Below are positions 8,536 through 18,300 of a DNA stretch of 64,000 nt, one piece after another. A program made the position numbers and the translations under genes. The first letter of the stretch is position 1. Every line of letters begins with the position of its first letter. This stretch comes from Planctomycetota bacterium (GTDB lineage Bacteria; Planctomycetota; UBA1135; GCA-002686595): NCBI GenBank assembly GCA_014238415.1, contig JABABA010000007.1:85205-149204 (forward strand), written 5' to 3'. A model generated the notes under the pieces. That model was not told the DNA's origin. It saw nothing but the letters and a program-made list of their open reading frames with translations, and ran no database searches.

Positions 8536-11500
8536 ATGTCGCCTCTACAACGCTGTTTCTTATCGCTGTCAGCCTTCGCCTTCGTCTCCTGTGGCCAGGA
8601 GACGATCCCGGAACCTCTAGATCCCGGAGAAGGACCCTCAACAGCCAACATCCTGCGCCGAGAGCGGGCGGTGGTCTTCTTCAGACAAGCGGACTCGGGC
8701 AGGGCGCGGGCGGAGATGGCGCCCTTGGTGCAAGTGGACAAACCAGACCCGAATGACCTTTTGATCGCAGCCCAGATCGAGTTGCTCGACATGGACCTGA
8801 TCACCTGCAGTGGATTGTTGGATCGCTGGGCAAGCCAAGAACCAACCTCCCCCAGGTTGGCGTATCTGCGCGCACGCCTGGCCCACCTGAAAGGGAACTT
8901 CGACGCGCGCTTGGAATTCCTGCGGGCGGCGCTTGAAGGCGCAGCCGGCGACTTGGGCGCGACCTATTGCCTGGCGGGAGCCATGCAGGACCAGGACTTT
9001 GAGAACGACGAGGCCTGGGAATCGGCCGCCCGCGAAGCCCTGGTGCTTTACGACAGCATCGAAGAGTTGGGGTTGGAGAACGGCACGATCTGGTATGTCT
9101 CTACCATCTACCGCCAGTTTCTCCTGGCGGCAGACTTGGGTGAGAGCGAACGCTTGGAACACTACAAGACGCTTTGGAACGCTTTGGTGGACCAAGGTGC
9201 CAAGCCGATTTCTGACCAATTGTTGAATGAAGGTTCCCTGGCACAGGTGCGCGCGCCGCGGCCTGTGGGAGAAGGCCCTGATGGGACACCAAGCATGCCT
9301 GAGTTTGCTGTCAGTGCGGAACTGCTGCCCGATTGGAGTCATGCCAGCGCCCTTGGGGTGCACGATCTGAACGGGGACCGGCGTCCGGACCTTGTGTGTG
9401 CTGGCCCCCATGGCCTGCGCATCGCCTTGGGCCAGGGAGATGGCTCGTTTGTCGAGAAGGTTGTGCGGAACGGGGCTACCGCAGGCTTCGCGGCCATGGA
9501 CTTGAACAGAGACGATGACTGGGATCTCGTTTGGTGGAACGAATCACAAGTGGGCATCATCGAGCATGACGAAGAGCAATTTGTGCCTACGCCGCTTGAG
9601 CTGCCCAGCCCAGATGCACAGGTACATCAAGTGGTGCTGGTGGATTACGATCACGATGGCGACCTGGATCTTGGGTTGGCCACGGGAAGCGGCCCGCGTC
9701 TCTGGCGCAACGATGGCGCGGGAGAAATCCCCGATGATCCGGAACTCCCGAGAGGCTCCTTTACCGATGCCACAACCGAAGCAGGGTTGCCCACGGACTG
9801 GCCCTGCACCTGGTTCGCAGTAGAAGACTTGGATCGGGACCAGGATGTGGACCTGGTGTTCGGCGGCCCCAAGGGGCTCATGATCGCCAGCAACCTGCGC
9901 AGGGGGCGCTTTGAAAATGTGACCCAGGAGGTGTTCCCAACCAGTCCGTCGAGCGCTGGTCACAGGGGCCTCCTTGCTGACTGGAACGCAGACGGGCGAG
10001 TGGATCTGATTCTGGCAGGAGAAGAGGGATCTTCACTCTGGCTCGGGCAAGTGGACCAGACCCTGCGACACTCAAGCGACCTGCCCCCTATCCCCGCCAC
10101 GACCCACCCGCGCGAGAGTGATGTTGACCTCGATGGCTATAGCGATTTGGTGTGGGGCGCAGGGGAACCCAGGGGCGTTCTTGCAGTGGGACATGATCAG
10201 CGCACTGATTTCGCCCTTGGAGAAACTTCCGGCCCAGGCCTCGCCGTGGCCAGCGACCTCGACTTCACCTTGGACCGGGACCTGGCCATTGAATTCGTGG
10301 CCCTCAACAACACGGGGGTCCACATCTGGCGCACCGACGACCGCAGCGGGCACGGCATTCGCCTGCGTTGGATCGGTCAGAAGGACAACCGCCAGGCCAT
10401 CGGTGCGGTGGTCGAGTTGCGCGCCCTGGAACGCTATCGACGGGTGTACTGGAAGGGCGACACGGAGGTGTTGGGCATCGGTTCCGCCGAATGGGCCGAT
10501 GTGGTGCGGGTGCTTTGGCCCAATGGTGTCAGCAACAATCACCTGAACCTTGAGCGCGGGGACATGACGATTCTCTCGGAGGACTTCGGAGTTCAGCCCG
10601 AGGGTTTGATCGGCTCCTGTCCTTTCCTCTACACCTGGAACGGCGAGACCTACACCTTCATCAGCGATGTGCTGGGGATCACGCCCTTGGGTCTGCCAAT
10701 GGCTCCGGGAATGATCGTGCCCCCCGATCACGATGAATACGTGCTGGTGCGCGGAGATCAACTGGTACCCAAGGATGGGGTGCTTGAATTGCAGTTCACC
10801 GAAGAGTTGCGCGAGGTGACCTACTTGGATGCTGTGCACCTGGAAGCCATCGACCATCCCGAGGGCGTGGAGGTCTTCCCCAACGAGCGTTTTTCATTTC
10901 CTCCATTCCCCGAAACGCACCTGCACACAATGCAGGCAGCTCTGGCGCCGGTCCGGGCAATGGGTTCAGATGGCAGGGATTGGGCAGAAGCCTTGGCCAA
11001 GGAGGACTCGATCCACGCCGAGCCCTTTGAAACCTACCACGGCCAATACCTGGGCCTCTCCGAGCCCCACTTCCTGGAGCTCTCCTTTGACCCTGCAGCG
11101 GTAAGCAAAGCAAAACAGTTGCGCCTTCTGTGCACGGGCTGGTTCTACTGGACAGACGCCTCGGTCAACATGGCTGCAGGGCGTACCCCGGGAGTGGAAT
11201 TCACTCCACCCCTCTTGATGGTGCCAGGGCCGGATGGTTCCTGGCTGCCCACAGGTCCACCAGTAGGATTCCCCGCGGGCAAGACCAAGTCCATGGTCAT
11301 CGATGTGTCCGGATTTTTGAACCGCGAGGACCCACGCCTGAGAATCTTCTCGTCACTGACCCTCTACTGGGATCGCATCGCCCTGGCGGTCTGCAACGAT
11401 GACGCTCCGCGGGTGATCACCACCCTTGAGCCGACCTCCGCACACCTCTGGCAACGGGGATTCAGCGCACCCCTGGAAAGCGGCCGGAGCGATTTGCCCG

Positions 11501-11940
11501 AGCGATTTGAGTGGGAAACCCTGGCCGACATACCTCGCTGGGACCAGCACCCGGGTCTGTACACGCGCCTGGGCGAGACCCTGCCCCTGGTGCAAACCAT
11601 TGACGATCAGTTCTGCGTGATGGGCTCCGGGGATTGCCTGACCCTGCGCTTCGACGCCACCAAACTTCCACCCGTTCCAGAGGGCTGGACCCGGGACTAC
11701 CAGATCTTCTTCGACGGGTGGGCCAAGGACCGTGACCCGAACACGATCCAAGCCCTGACCGTGGAGCCTCTGCCTTTCCATGGCATGAGCGGCTATCCCT
11801 ATGACGAAGAGGAAAAGTTCCCCACGACCCCTGCTCACCAGGAGTGGCGCGCCCAGTGGCAGACCCGGCCGGGCAAAGTGCTCCTGGCCCCCGTTGCACC
11901 GGCCCTCTTTGATCAGTGGGCCCGGAAGACTGAAGACTAG
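8536..11940 (+). CDS. CRTAC1-type FG-GAP/ASPIC-UnbV repeat lipoprotein with N-terminal TPR-like region
   Basis: A 1134-residue exported protein. The ATG at 8536 gives a signal ending FAFVSC, a probable lipoprotein site; the frame is open further upstream but lacks signal features. Residues of about 35-240 are helical and TPR-like. Residues 270-590 are FG-GAP/VCBS-type propeller units with repeated calcium-loop sequences (DLNGDRRPDLVCAG, DYDHDGDLDLGLATG, DLDRDQDVDLVFGG, DLDGYSDLVWG). An ASPIC/UnbV domain follows (IRLRWIGQKDNRQAIGAVVEL, VRVLWPNGVSN). The last 450 or so residues form a long domain beginning CPFLYTWNGETYTFISDVLG that I associate with CRTAC1-type proteins of environmental bacteria, with no known enzymatic activity. 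The gene is monocistronic and convergent with a thioesterase gene. A surface binding or scaffold role is inferred. Confidence 0.8.
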   Translation: MSPLQRCFLSLSAFAFVSCGQETIPEPLDPGEGPSTANILRRERAVVFFRQADSGRARAEMAPLVQVDKPDPNDLLIAAQIELLDMDLITCSGLLDRWASQEPTSPRLAYLRARLAHLKGNFDARLEFLRAALEGAAGDLGATYCLAGAMQDQDFENDEAWESAAREALVLYDSIEELGLENGTIWYVSTIYRQFLLAADLGESERLEHYKTLWNALVDQGAKPISDQLLNEGSLAQVRAPRPVGEGPDGTPSMPEFAVSAELLPDWSHASALGVHDLNGDRRPDLVCAGPHGLRIALGQGDGSFVEKVVRNGATAGFAAMDLNRDDDWDLVWWNESQVGIIEHDEEQFVPTPLELPSPDAQVHQVVLVDYDHDGDLDLGLATGSGPRLWRNDGAGEIPDDPELPRGSFTDATTEAGLPTDWPCTWFAVEDLDRDQDVDLVFGGPKGLMIASNLRRGRFENVTQEVFPTSPSSAGHRGLLADWNADGRVDLILAGEEGSSLWLGQVDQTLRHSSDLPPIPATTHPRESDVDLDGYSDLVWGAGEPRGVLAVGHDQRTDFALGETSGPGLAVASDLDFTLDRDLAIEFVALNNTGVHIWRTDDRSGHGIRLRWIGQKDNRQAIGAVVELRALERYRRVYWKGDTEVLGIGSAEWADVVRVLWPNGVSNNHLNLERGDMTILSEDFGVQPEGLIGSCPFLYTWNGETYTFISDVLGITPLGLPMAPGMIVPPDHDEYVLVRGDQLVPKDGVLELQFTEELREVTYLDAVHLEAIDHPEGVEVFPNERFSFPPFPETHLHTMQAALAPVRAMGSDGRDWAEALAKEDSIHAEPFETYHGQYLGLSEPHFLELSFDPAAVSKAKQLRLLCTGWFYWTDASVNMAAGRTPGVEFTPPLLMVPGPDGSWLPTGPPVGFPAGKTKSMVIDVSGFLNREDPRLRIFSSLTLYWDRIALAVCNDDAPRVITTLEPTSAHLWQRGFSAPLESGRSDLPERFEWETLADIPRWDQHPGLYTRLGETLPLVQTIDDQFCVMGSGDCLTLRFDATKLPPVPEGWTRDYQIFFDGWAKDRDPNTIQALTVEPLPFHGMSGYPYDEEEKFPTTPAHQEWRAQWQTRPGKVLLAPVAPALFDQWARKTED

Positions 11941-11976
11941 AACGAGCCACAGGGCGAGAACAGCCCCAGGGTCAGC

Positions 11977-12402
11977 TCAGCCCTCGACCACCACCGCTTC
12001 CAACACTGCACGCATGGGAGCCTCCAGAGGAACCGGCCGATTGGTAGCCGGGTCATAACACACGAGCAGCGCTTCAGCTTCCGCCCAAGGAGTGCCATCG
12101 GGCCCTTCGACCCGGTAGAGCTGGGTAAACGAGGTGGTGCCGATGTGATTGACCCCCACACTGACCGTAACCTCCGCCGCACCGATACCGGGACTCAGGA
12201 AGTGCAAATTGCACTGGGCCAACAGAAATGGAAAGCTGCGAGTACGTAACAGGTCGTGGGACTGGGCGAATTGCAGACGGGATTCTTCAAGCAGGGTCAG
12301 ATAGACCGCGTTGTTGAGCACCGACTGCTTGTCCTCGTCACTCCAACGGGTGCGCAGTTGAATGGACCAGGGAAGGTCCTTGGGAACTTGGGGAGGCTGC
12401 AT
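11977..12402 (-). CDS. Acyl-CoA thioesterase of the hotdog 4HBT family
   Basis: A 141-residue protein of typical single-hotdog length. The N-terminal IQLRTRWSDEDKQSVLNNAVYLTLLEESRLQF matches the YbgC/4HBT pattern, in which a surface Asp in the R.RW.D.D segment acts in catalysis and the following helix packs at the dimer interface. The segment AEVTVSVGVNHIGTTSFTQLYRV is the central strand pair. The ATG at 12402 is preferred because upstream residues in the same frame do not look like the family. Predicted to hydrolyse acyl-CoA or aryl-CoA thioesters in the cytoplasm. The gene is divergent from the Nudix gene and convergent with the CRTAC1-type gene, so context does not identify the substrate. 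Confidence 0.8.
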   Translation of the reverse strand: MQPPQVPKDLPWSIQLRTRWSDEDKQSVLNNAVYLTLLEESRLQFAQSHDLLRTRSFPFLLAQCNLHFLSPGIGAAEVTVSVGVNHIGTTSFTQLYRVEGPDGTPWAEAEALLVCYDPATNRPVPLEAPMRAVLEAVVVEG

Positions 12403-12485
12403 GGCTGAAATTGGTTCGCTACGAGAACACCAAGATTCGCTCCTGGATGCAAGCCTCAGCACGCTGGGAGCGTAGACTCTGCTTC

Positions 12486-13061
12486 ATGGACCACGATGAC
12501 CCCATCCGCCCCTGGCCTGTACTCAAAAGCAAACAGGGAACCAGCCTGGGCATCTTTCGACCACGCTGGGACCACGTGAAAAATCCCCGCAACGGCCACG
12601 AAATGCGGGCTCTCGTACTGGAAACTCCCCAATGGGTCAATGTGGTGCCCCGTGATGAAGAGGGGCGGTTCTTACTGGTGCGCCAGTGGCGCTTTGGCAT
12701 CAGCGGACCAAGTCTGGAGATTCCCGGTGGCGTGGTGCATGCGGGGGAAGATCCCATGCAAGCAGGCAAGCGGGAGTTGCTGGAAGAAACCGGCTGCGAA
12801 GCCAGGGAGTGGATTGCACTCGGATCCGTTTCTCCAAATCCGGCGATCCACGACAACCGTTGCTTTCATTTCCTGGCGAGGGGGGTGCGGCAGGTGAAGG
12901 AGCTGAACTTGGATCCGGGTGAAGACCTGGAGAGCATCTGGCTCACGGAACAAGAACTGCTGGCGCAAATAGCGGACGAGACACTCGACCACGCTCTCGT
13001 GCTCTCCGCTTTGGCGCGGGTGTTGGATCTAAGCGTGACCAATCAGGGGCGACAGGACTAG
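12486..13061 (+). CDS. Nudix hydrolase, ADP-ribose pyrophosphatase-like
   Basis: A 191-residue protein with a complete Nudix box: Gly-x5-Glu-x7-Arg-Glu-Leu-Leu-Glu-Glu-Thr-Gly, seen as GGVVHAGEDPMQAGK followed by RELLEETG. Upstream, VLETPQWVNVVPRDEEGRFLLVRQWRFG and SLEIPGG are characteristic of the ADP-ribose/ADP-sugar pyrophosphatase group, which splits nucleoside diphosphate sugars to AMP and sugar phosphate using Mg2+ bound by the box glutamates. The ATG at 12486 is chosen because the preceding in-frame residues are unlike the family. The stop TAG is directly followed by the ATG of the next gene, so the two are co-translated. Confidence 0.88.
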   Translation: MDHDDPIRPWPVLKSKQGTSLGIFRPRWDHVKNPRNGHEMRALVLETPQWVNVVPRDEEGRFLLVRQWRFGISGPSLEIPGGVVHAGEDPMQAGKRELLEETGCEAREWIALGSVSPNPAIHDNRCFHFLARGVRQVKELNLDPGEDLESIWLTEQELLAQIADETLDHALVLSALARVLDLSVTNQGRQD

Positions 13062-14108
13062 ATGCAGATGATGGGACGCTTCTTGATTCTCTTCTCAGCG
13101 ATCCTGGGACTGTCGCTCTCCAGCCTGAGCCAGTCCCCTGTCCAGGAAACACAACCCGGCCTGGTCTTTGTAGCCAGCCCCCTGGGAAGAAATCGGGCTC
13201 TTGAGTTGCTCGACTGCCAGGGCGGCCACCATCTGCGCCTGGCACTTGAAAAAGACACCGCTGCCCCGGCAGACGCTGAACGACTCGACCTCGCGGGAGA
13301 ACGGGCGCGGACTGACCGCGCGCTGGCCACGCGTGTACACCAGGCCTGCTGTCTGGAACTGCACGGAGGCCACATGAACGGTTGGTGGCGCGCCCTCTTC
13401 CCGCGCGAAAAGCGCACGGCCCTGGGCCGCGCCCTGCATCAAAGCTGGCGCCGGGGAACTCCGGTTATTGGCAGCGGCGCGGGGGCTGCCATGTTGGGCA
13501 ATGGCGGGCCGGCAACCAAAGGAGACTGGCCCCTGGCAATCAATGATCGCAAGAAGGACTTTGATTGGGGCCGCGCCCTGACCGGCTTGGGCATCAGTCC
13601 CCTGCCCCTGCTCGGAGCCTCTGGTCAAACCGAAACGCCTCTGCCAGCCGATTCTCCCGGCGACCCCGAACAGCCCCCCGCCGAAGGCACACCCACCCAG
13701 GTTCTAGACGCCATGGAACGCTTCGGTGTGGAGGCAGGTGCCTGGTTAGAAGGCCAGGTGACCCTGGCATGGCACCCCCAAGAACGCACTCTCAAGGTTC
13801 ATGGCCCCGGTCGCTGTCACTTCCTCGTACTGGACGGAGCACACCGTGCCGGACATATCCTGGGCCTGCTCTGGGAACTGGGTGACGGTGCCATCTGGAT
13901 TCCCAGCCGAGAGGAAATACGCACTCCTCTCGGAGACCAACCCCTCAAGGGCATAGACGAAAAGCGAACCCTCGGCCATCACCTTCTTCTGGTGCGCTCG
14001 ATTCCCCCATCCCGCCAACACCAGCGCAAGGGACATCTCCCCACTCGCACCTTCCTTCAGGCGGAACTCATTCGTACCGATGGACGCGGCTCTGATCGAA
14101 GGCGGTAG
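13062..14108 (+). CDS. Secreted protein resembling S51 (cyanophycinase-type) peptidases, probably non-catalytic
   Basis: This 348-residue protein starts with a signal peptide (MGRFLILFSAILGLSLSSLS), so it is exported. The segment CCLELHGGHMNGWW, then a helix, then RRGTPVIGSGAGAAMLG looks like the S51 family core, where a GG-N/H-Q loop precedes an alpha helix and a G-T-S-A-G-A nucleophile elbow. Here the elbow reads Gly-Ser-Gly-Ala-Gly-Ala, so the normal nucleophile serine position is Gly, with a Ser one place earlier. Catalysis may therefore be lost or shifted. The C-terminal 100 residues look beta-rich, with GRCHFLVLDGAH. The gene is contiguous with the Nudix gene (TAG then ATG). Family membership is by motif only, so the call is tentative. 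Confidence 0.55.
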   Translation: MQMMGRFLILFSAILGLSLSSLSQSPVQETQPGLVFVASPLGRNRALELLDCQGGHHLRLALEKDTAAPADAERLDLAGERARTDRALATRVHQACCLELHGGHMNGWWRALFPREKRTALGRALHQSWRRGTPVIGSGAGAAMLGNGGPATKGDWPLAINDRKKDFDWGRALTGLGISPLPLLGASGQTETPLPADSPGDPEQPPAEGTPTQVLDAMERFGVEAGAWLEGQVTLAWHPQERTLKVHGPGRCHFLVLDGAHRAGHILGLLWELGDGAIWIPSREEIRTPLGDQPLKGIDEKRTLGHHLLLVRSIPPSRQHQRKGHLPTRTFLQAELIRTDGRGSDRRR

Positions 14109-14165
14109 AGCGGAACCTTGGTGCAGCCTATCGCTTTCCGCAGGTCCAGACTAAAATCCGCCGCC

Positions 14166-15326
14166 ATGAACCTCACCCCGAACAGCAAGATTGTGATCGT
14201 GGGCGGAGGTGTTGCAGGCCTCGCAACAGCCTGGGCGCTGGCCAGACGCGGACTGGGCCTGATCACCCTGGTGGAACGGGAGGAGGGCTGTTTTCAGGTC
14301 TCCTCGGGGCAGAATGCGGCAATCCTAAGACATGCGACAGACTCGCCGGCCACACGACATCTGACACGCAGGACCCGTGATCTCTTGCATGCGCCGCCGG
14401 CGGATCTTTGCCAGGCACCCTTGGTGGATGAGCGCGGCCTGGTGGTACTGGAGGGCAATGAACAGACGCCACTACCCTGGTGGGCCGATGAATTGCTTGC
14501 AGATGGCTCGTGCAAGACCTTGAGTCCAAAGGAGTTGGCGAGCAAGGCCCCTGGCTTTGTGAGCGAAGGAGCACGGGCCTGGTGGTTCCCCCACAGCGGA
14601 ACCATCGACATCGCCCGTCTGGGAGCATCCCTGGAGCGCAGCGCGCGCGCAGCGGGAGTAGCCTTTCGATTGGGCACGGGTGTCAAACAGCTCAAGACCG
14701 ATTCCTGTGGTGCAGTCACGGGGGTTGTGCTGGAAAACGACGAGAACCTGTCGGCAGATCTCGTGGTGTTGGCCGCAGGTGCTTGGGCGGGGGAGCTGGG
14801 CGCGGCGGTGAACGCAGAGTTCCCAGGACGCCCCACCCGCCGGCACTTGTTTGTCACCCAACCGGAAACACGGCTCGATCCCGATCAACCGGTAATCTGG
14901 GATGACGCGGCACCTTTCTATTACCGCCCAGAAGCGCAGGGCTTGCTGCTCTGCATCGGTGACCAGGATGATTGCCCACCCAGCGTGGCGAGTGACGCGG
15001 ACCCTCTGGTCCTGCGGGCTGCGCGACGAGCTCTTGCTCGACGCCTGCCCCAGTTCGAAGACCTCAAGTTCGCCCGAGCCTGGGCCGCGACGCGCACAAT
15101 GACCGAAGACGACACTCCCGTGGTGGGAGCCGACCCAAAGGTGGCGGGACTCTTTTGGGTCGCGGCTCTCGGGGGCCACGGCATGAGCCTTTCGCTCGGC
15201 TTGGGAGATCTCGCGGCCAGCATGATCGCGCAAGATGAGGTTCAGGATGCTCAATTGGTTGCGGCCCTTGCTCCGCATGCGCCCCGTAGGGATTGGATTC
15301 CCCAAAGGGACTGGGTCCAGAGCTAG
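14166..15326 (+). CDS. FAD-dependent oxidoreductase of the DAO (DadA/glycine oxidase-like) family
   Basis: A 386-residue flavoprotein. The N-terminal dinucleotide-binding motif is KIVIVGGGVAGLATAWALARRG, followed by the acidic end of strand two (LVEREEG). The segment VSSGQNAAILRHATD is the usual Ser/Gln region contacting the flavin. The C-terminal WVAALGGHGMSLSLGLGDLAA is the second FAD-binding element. Members oxidise primary or secondary amines of amino acids such as glycine, sarcosine or D-amino acids with O2 or a quinone as acceptor. The specific substrate cannot be read here. ATG 14166 places the Rossmann motif at the N-terminus; it lies 57 bases after the S51-like gene, so the three plus-strand genes may be one transcript. 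Confidence 0.82.
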   Translation: MNLTPNSKIVIVGGGVAGLATAWALARRGLGLITLVEREEGCFQVSSGQNAAILRHATDSPATRHLTRRTRDLLHAPPADLCQAPLVDERGLVVLEGNEQTPLPWWADELLADGSCKTLSPKELASKAPGFVSEGARAWWFPHSGTIDIARLGASLERSARAAGVAFRLGTGVKQLKTDSCGAVTGVVLENDENLSADLVVLAAGAWAGELGAAVNAEFPGRPTRRHLFVTQPETRLDPDQPVIWDDAAPFYYRPEAQGLLLCIGDQDDCPPSVASDADPLVLRAARRALARRLPQFEDLKFARAWAATRTMTEDDTPVVGADPKVAGLFWVAALGGHGMSLSLGLGDLAASMIAQDEVQDAQLVAALAPHAPRRDWIPQRDWVQS

Positions 15327-15335
15327 AACCAAAAA

Positions 15336-18300
15336 TTAAATTCGCCCTTCGGCAGCGGTCTCATCCAGCCAAAGGAAACCGTCCTTGTCCAGGTGTCCAC
15401 GGTCCCCGGTACGGCACCAGCCCTCATGGGCCTGGAGCAAGGCCTTGCCTTGAGCATCGAAGCCGGCGCTCATCACATTGGGACCTTTGACCTCGATCCA
15501 GCCCTCTTGATCCGGTTCCAACATAGCCTCGCCACCTGAGTCGGTTATGCGCACCGCCACCCCAGGAAGGGGCCGGCCCACACTACCGGGACGCAGTCCA
15601 CTATGGCGCGGGGACAGATCCGGGTACTCAGGCAGATTGACCGAGACCACCGGACACAACTCAGTGGCACCAAAACCTGCCAGCAGGGGCAGGCCCGTAC
15701 GCTGAAGGAATTGATCGAAGAGTTCCTGAGGCACATTGCGTCCCCCAGCGATGGCACTGCGCAGGCCAGGGAGGAGTTTGGCTCCCTGCGCGGGCTCCAA
15801 CTCCTCAAGCCAGGATCGATAGTCGCTGGGTGTGCCCAGAAGGATCGTGGCCTTCTTCGGATCAGTCGGCGATCCATCCGTATCCAGACAGTGCACAGCA
15901 CCACCAAGCAGGGAAGCCCAAAGGCCGCAGGTTTGCCCCAGGGGAGACCAGGGAGGCAAAGCACTGACCACCCGATCGCGATTGCCCACGACCAACACCT
16001 GAAGCATGCTCTGCACATTGGACAGCACGCAAGCGTGAGAAGCCTCCACCACTTTGCGTTGGCCCGTGGCTCCACTCGAAAAGAAGATCAGGGCCAGATC
16101 ACTGGCATCCTGGTCGCGCACCAGGCTGCGCGTGGTCCAGAAGGCGGGAAGCCGTCCCAGCCTACGAGCGTTGGAACGATCTGAGGGAGTCACCAGATCC
16201 AAGAGTCGCTTGACGGACATGGTATTGGGTGCCGGATGGGAGCTCTCTCCTCCGTGCAGCACGAGATCGAGGCCCGCACGCTGGATCAGGTCCTCCAATT
16301 CCCCCGCCCCCATTCTTGGATCAAGCACGGCCACAACACGACCTGAGAGGGTCAAGGCCAACTGCAGAAGTACAAGTTCTGCGGAGCGAGGCAGTAGCAA
16401 GCCCACGCGCGCGCCCCTGCGGAGGCAATGCTGCAAGGCAGCGCGACGCTCCAGCACCGCCTCAAGCAACTCGGCTCCAGTAAAATCTCGCCCTGGTGTG
16501 CTCAAGAGCACATTGCGTTTGTTCCGGCTCGCCGCCACCAGGAAACGGAAGCCCAAGGACCCCCGCCAGCCTCCTCGGGCCAGTCGCTGCTCAGCGATCA
16601 GTTCCTGCACCGCCGCACGCACCACCGATGGGCTGGAATCCGTGGGCAGAGGATCTCCAAAGGACGCGTCAACCGGTCGGCCAAAGCTCAAGGGATGCTC
16701 AAAGAAACGGTTCTTGGAGAAAGAAAACAAAGAGCCCCACACCCGGTCCAAGGACATGGGAATAATCGGTGCCCCGTTGGTCTGTTCCGCAATGCGAGCA
16801 AAGCCCGTGGAAAAGGTCAGCAGGGAACCGCTTCTGGTGATTGCGCCCTCGGAAAACAGGCAGACCAAGTGACCCCGGCGCACCATGTCTGCCGCACGGG
16901 CAAGTGCCTCGACTTTTTGCTCTTCGGTGTCTTGACTGGAAACTGGGATAGCCCCCATGCGACGCACGAACCAACCAACTAGAGGCATGTTGAAGTAATC
17001 CCGATACATCAAGAAACGCACGGGCCGGGGACAAGCCCCATAGACCAACATGGCATCGACGAACGACACATGATTGGAGACGATGACCGCTCCCCCGTGG
17101 TCGGGCACCCGTTCCGCGTGCATCACTCGCAGGCGATAGAAAGACCGGGTCAGGAACATGAGGACAAAACGCGCCAGGAATTGCCCCGCCACAACCAAAC
17201 TCATAATGGCAGCCAAGGCCATCAGGCCAGAGCCCACCAGGAACATCTCTGGCGGCGTCAGATCTAGGCCCTTCTCCAAGAGCAGGTAGAGCGGCGCCGC
17301 CAGCAGGATGCCGATGAAATCCATGGTTTCCGCCAGACCCTGAATCGAACCACGCTGCTCAGGAGCGGGCAATCCCTGGATCAAGCACCGAATCGGAATC
17401 GAGAAAAGGCCCGCGCCGAAGCCCATGCAGAACAATGAGAAACGCAGCAGATTGACGGATTGGGGATCCCAGTGAATCAACAGAGTGCCAGCCGCCATGC
17501 CGATCAGGCCCAGAGGCACCAGCCCTCCCTCTGTACGCTCCCCGGACACACGCCCCGCCACCCAGGCCCCGGCGATGATGCCCACAATTGTCGCCGCGTT
17601 GAGCAAACCGATGCGCGCCTCCGGCAGACCAAGCCAGGTACCGTAGCTGATCACAATGGTGACAAAGAGCGCTGCCACCATGTAGAAGAAGGCGCTGGCT
17701 ACCAAGGCCAGCACCAGGTCCCTCTGGCCCTCCGTGGCGCGCCAGTGATTGCGGAACTCCGCAATGGGATTGGGCCGAATCACACGCCCTGGATCCACAG
17801 CAGGTGTACGCTCGATGCCAAGGGAGAAGAGCCAACCCAGCGCTGCAAAGGACACATACCAGGCGCCCGCCCAGGACAACATGTTGCCGCCCATGCGCTC
17901 CGCCAGATACCCGCCCACCACATTGCCGAGCAGAATCGCGATCATGGTGGAGGCTTGGATCAAAGCGTTGGCCCGGGAAAGCTCACGCCCCCCCACCAGT
18001 TCTTTGATGACCCCATACTTGGCCGGTCCAAAGAGCGCACTCTGGGCACCCATCAGAAGCACAGCAACCAGCAGGCCATCATAGGAGCGCAACACCAACC
18101 CCAGAGTGCCCGCCAGCATCACACCGATCTCCAGCAGATTTGCTGCCCGGATGATCACAACTTTTGAGAGGCGATCAGCCAGGGCCCCGGTCAAGGGTCC
18201 CAGGCAAACGAATGGCAGGGCGAATAGAAACGCTGGTGCAGCCTGACCAAATGTCTGGGCAGCCCAGGAACTAGCCACCCAGTCAAGGGGATTGGCGCCT

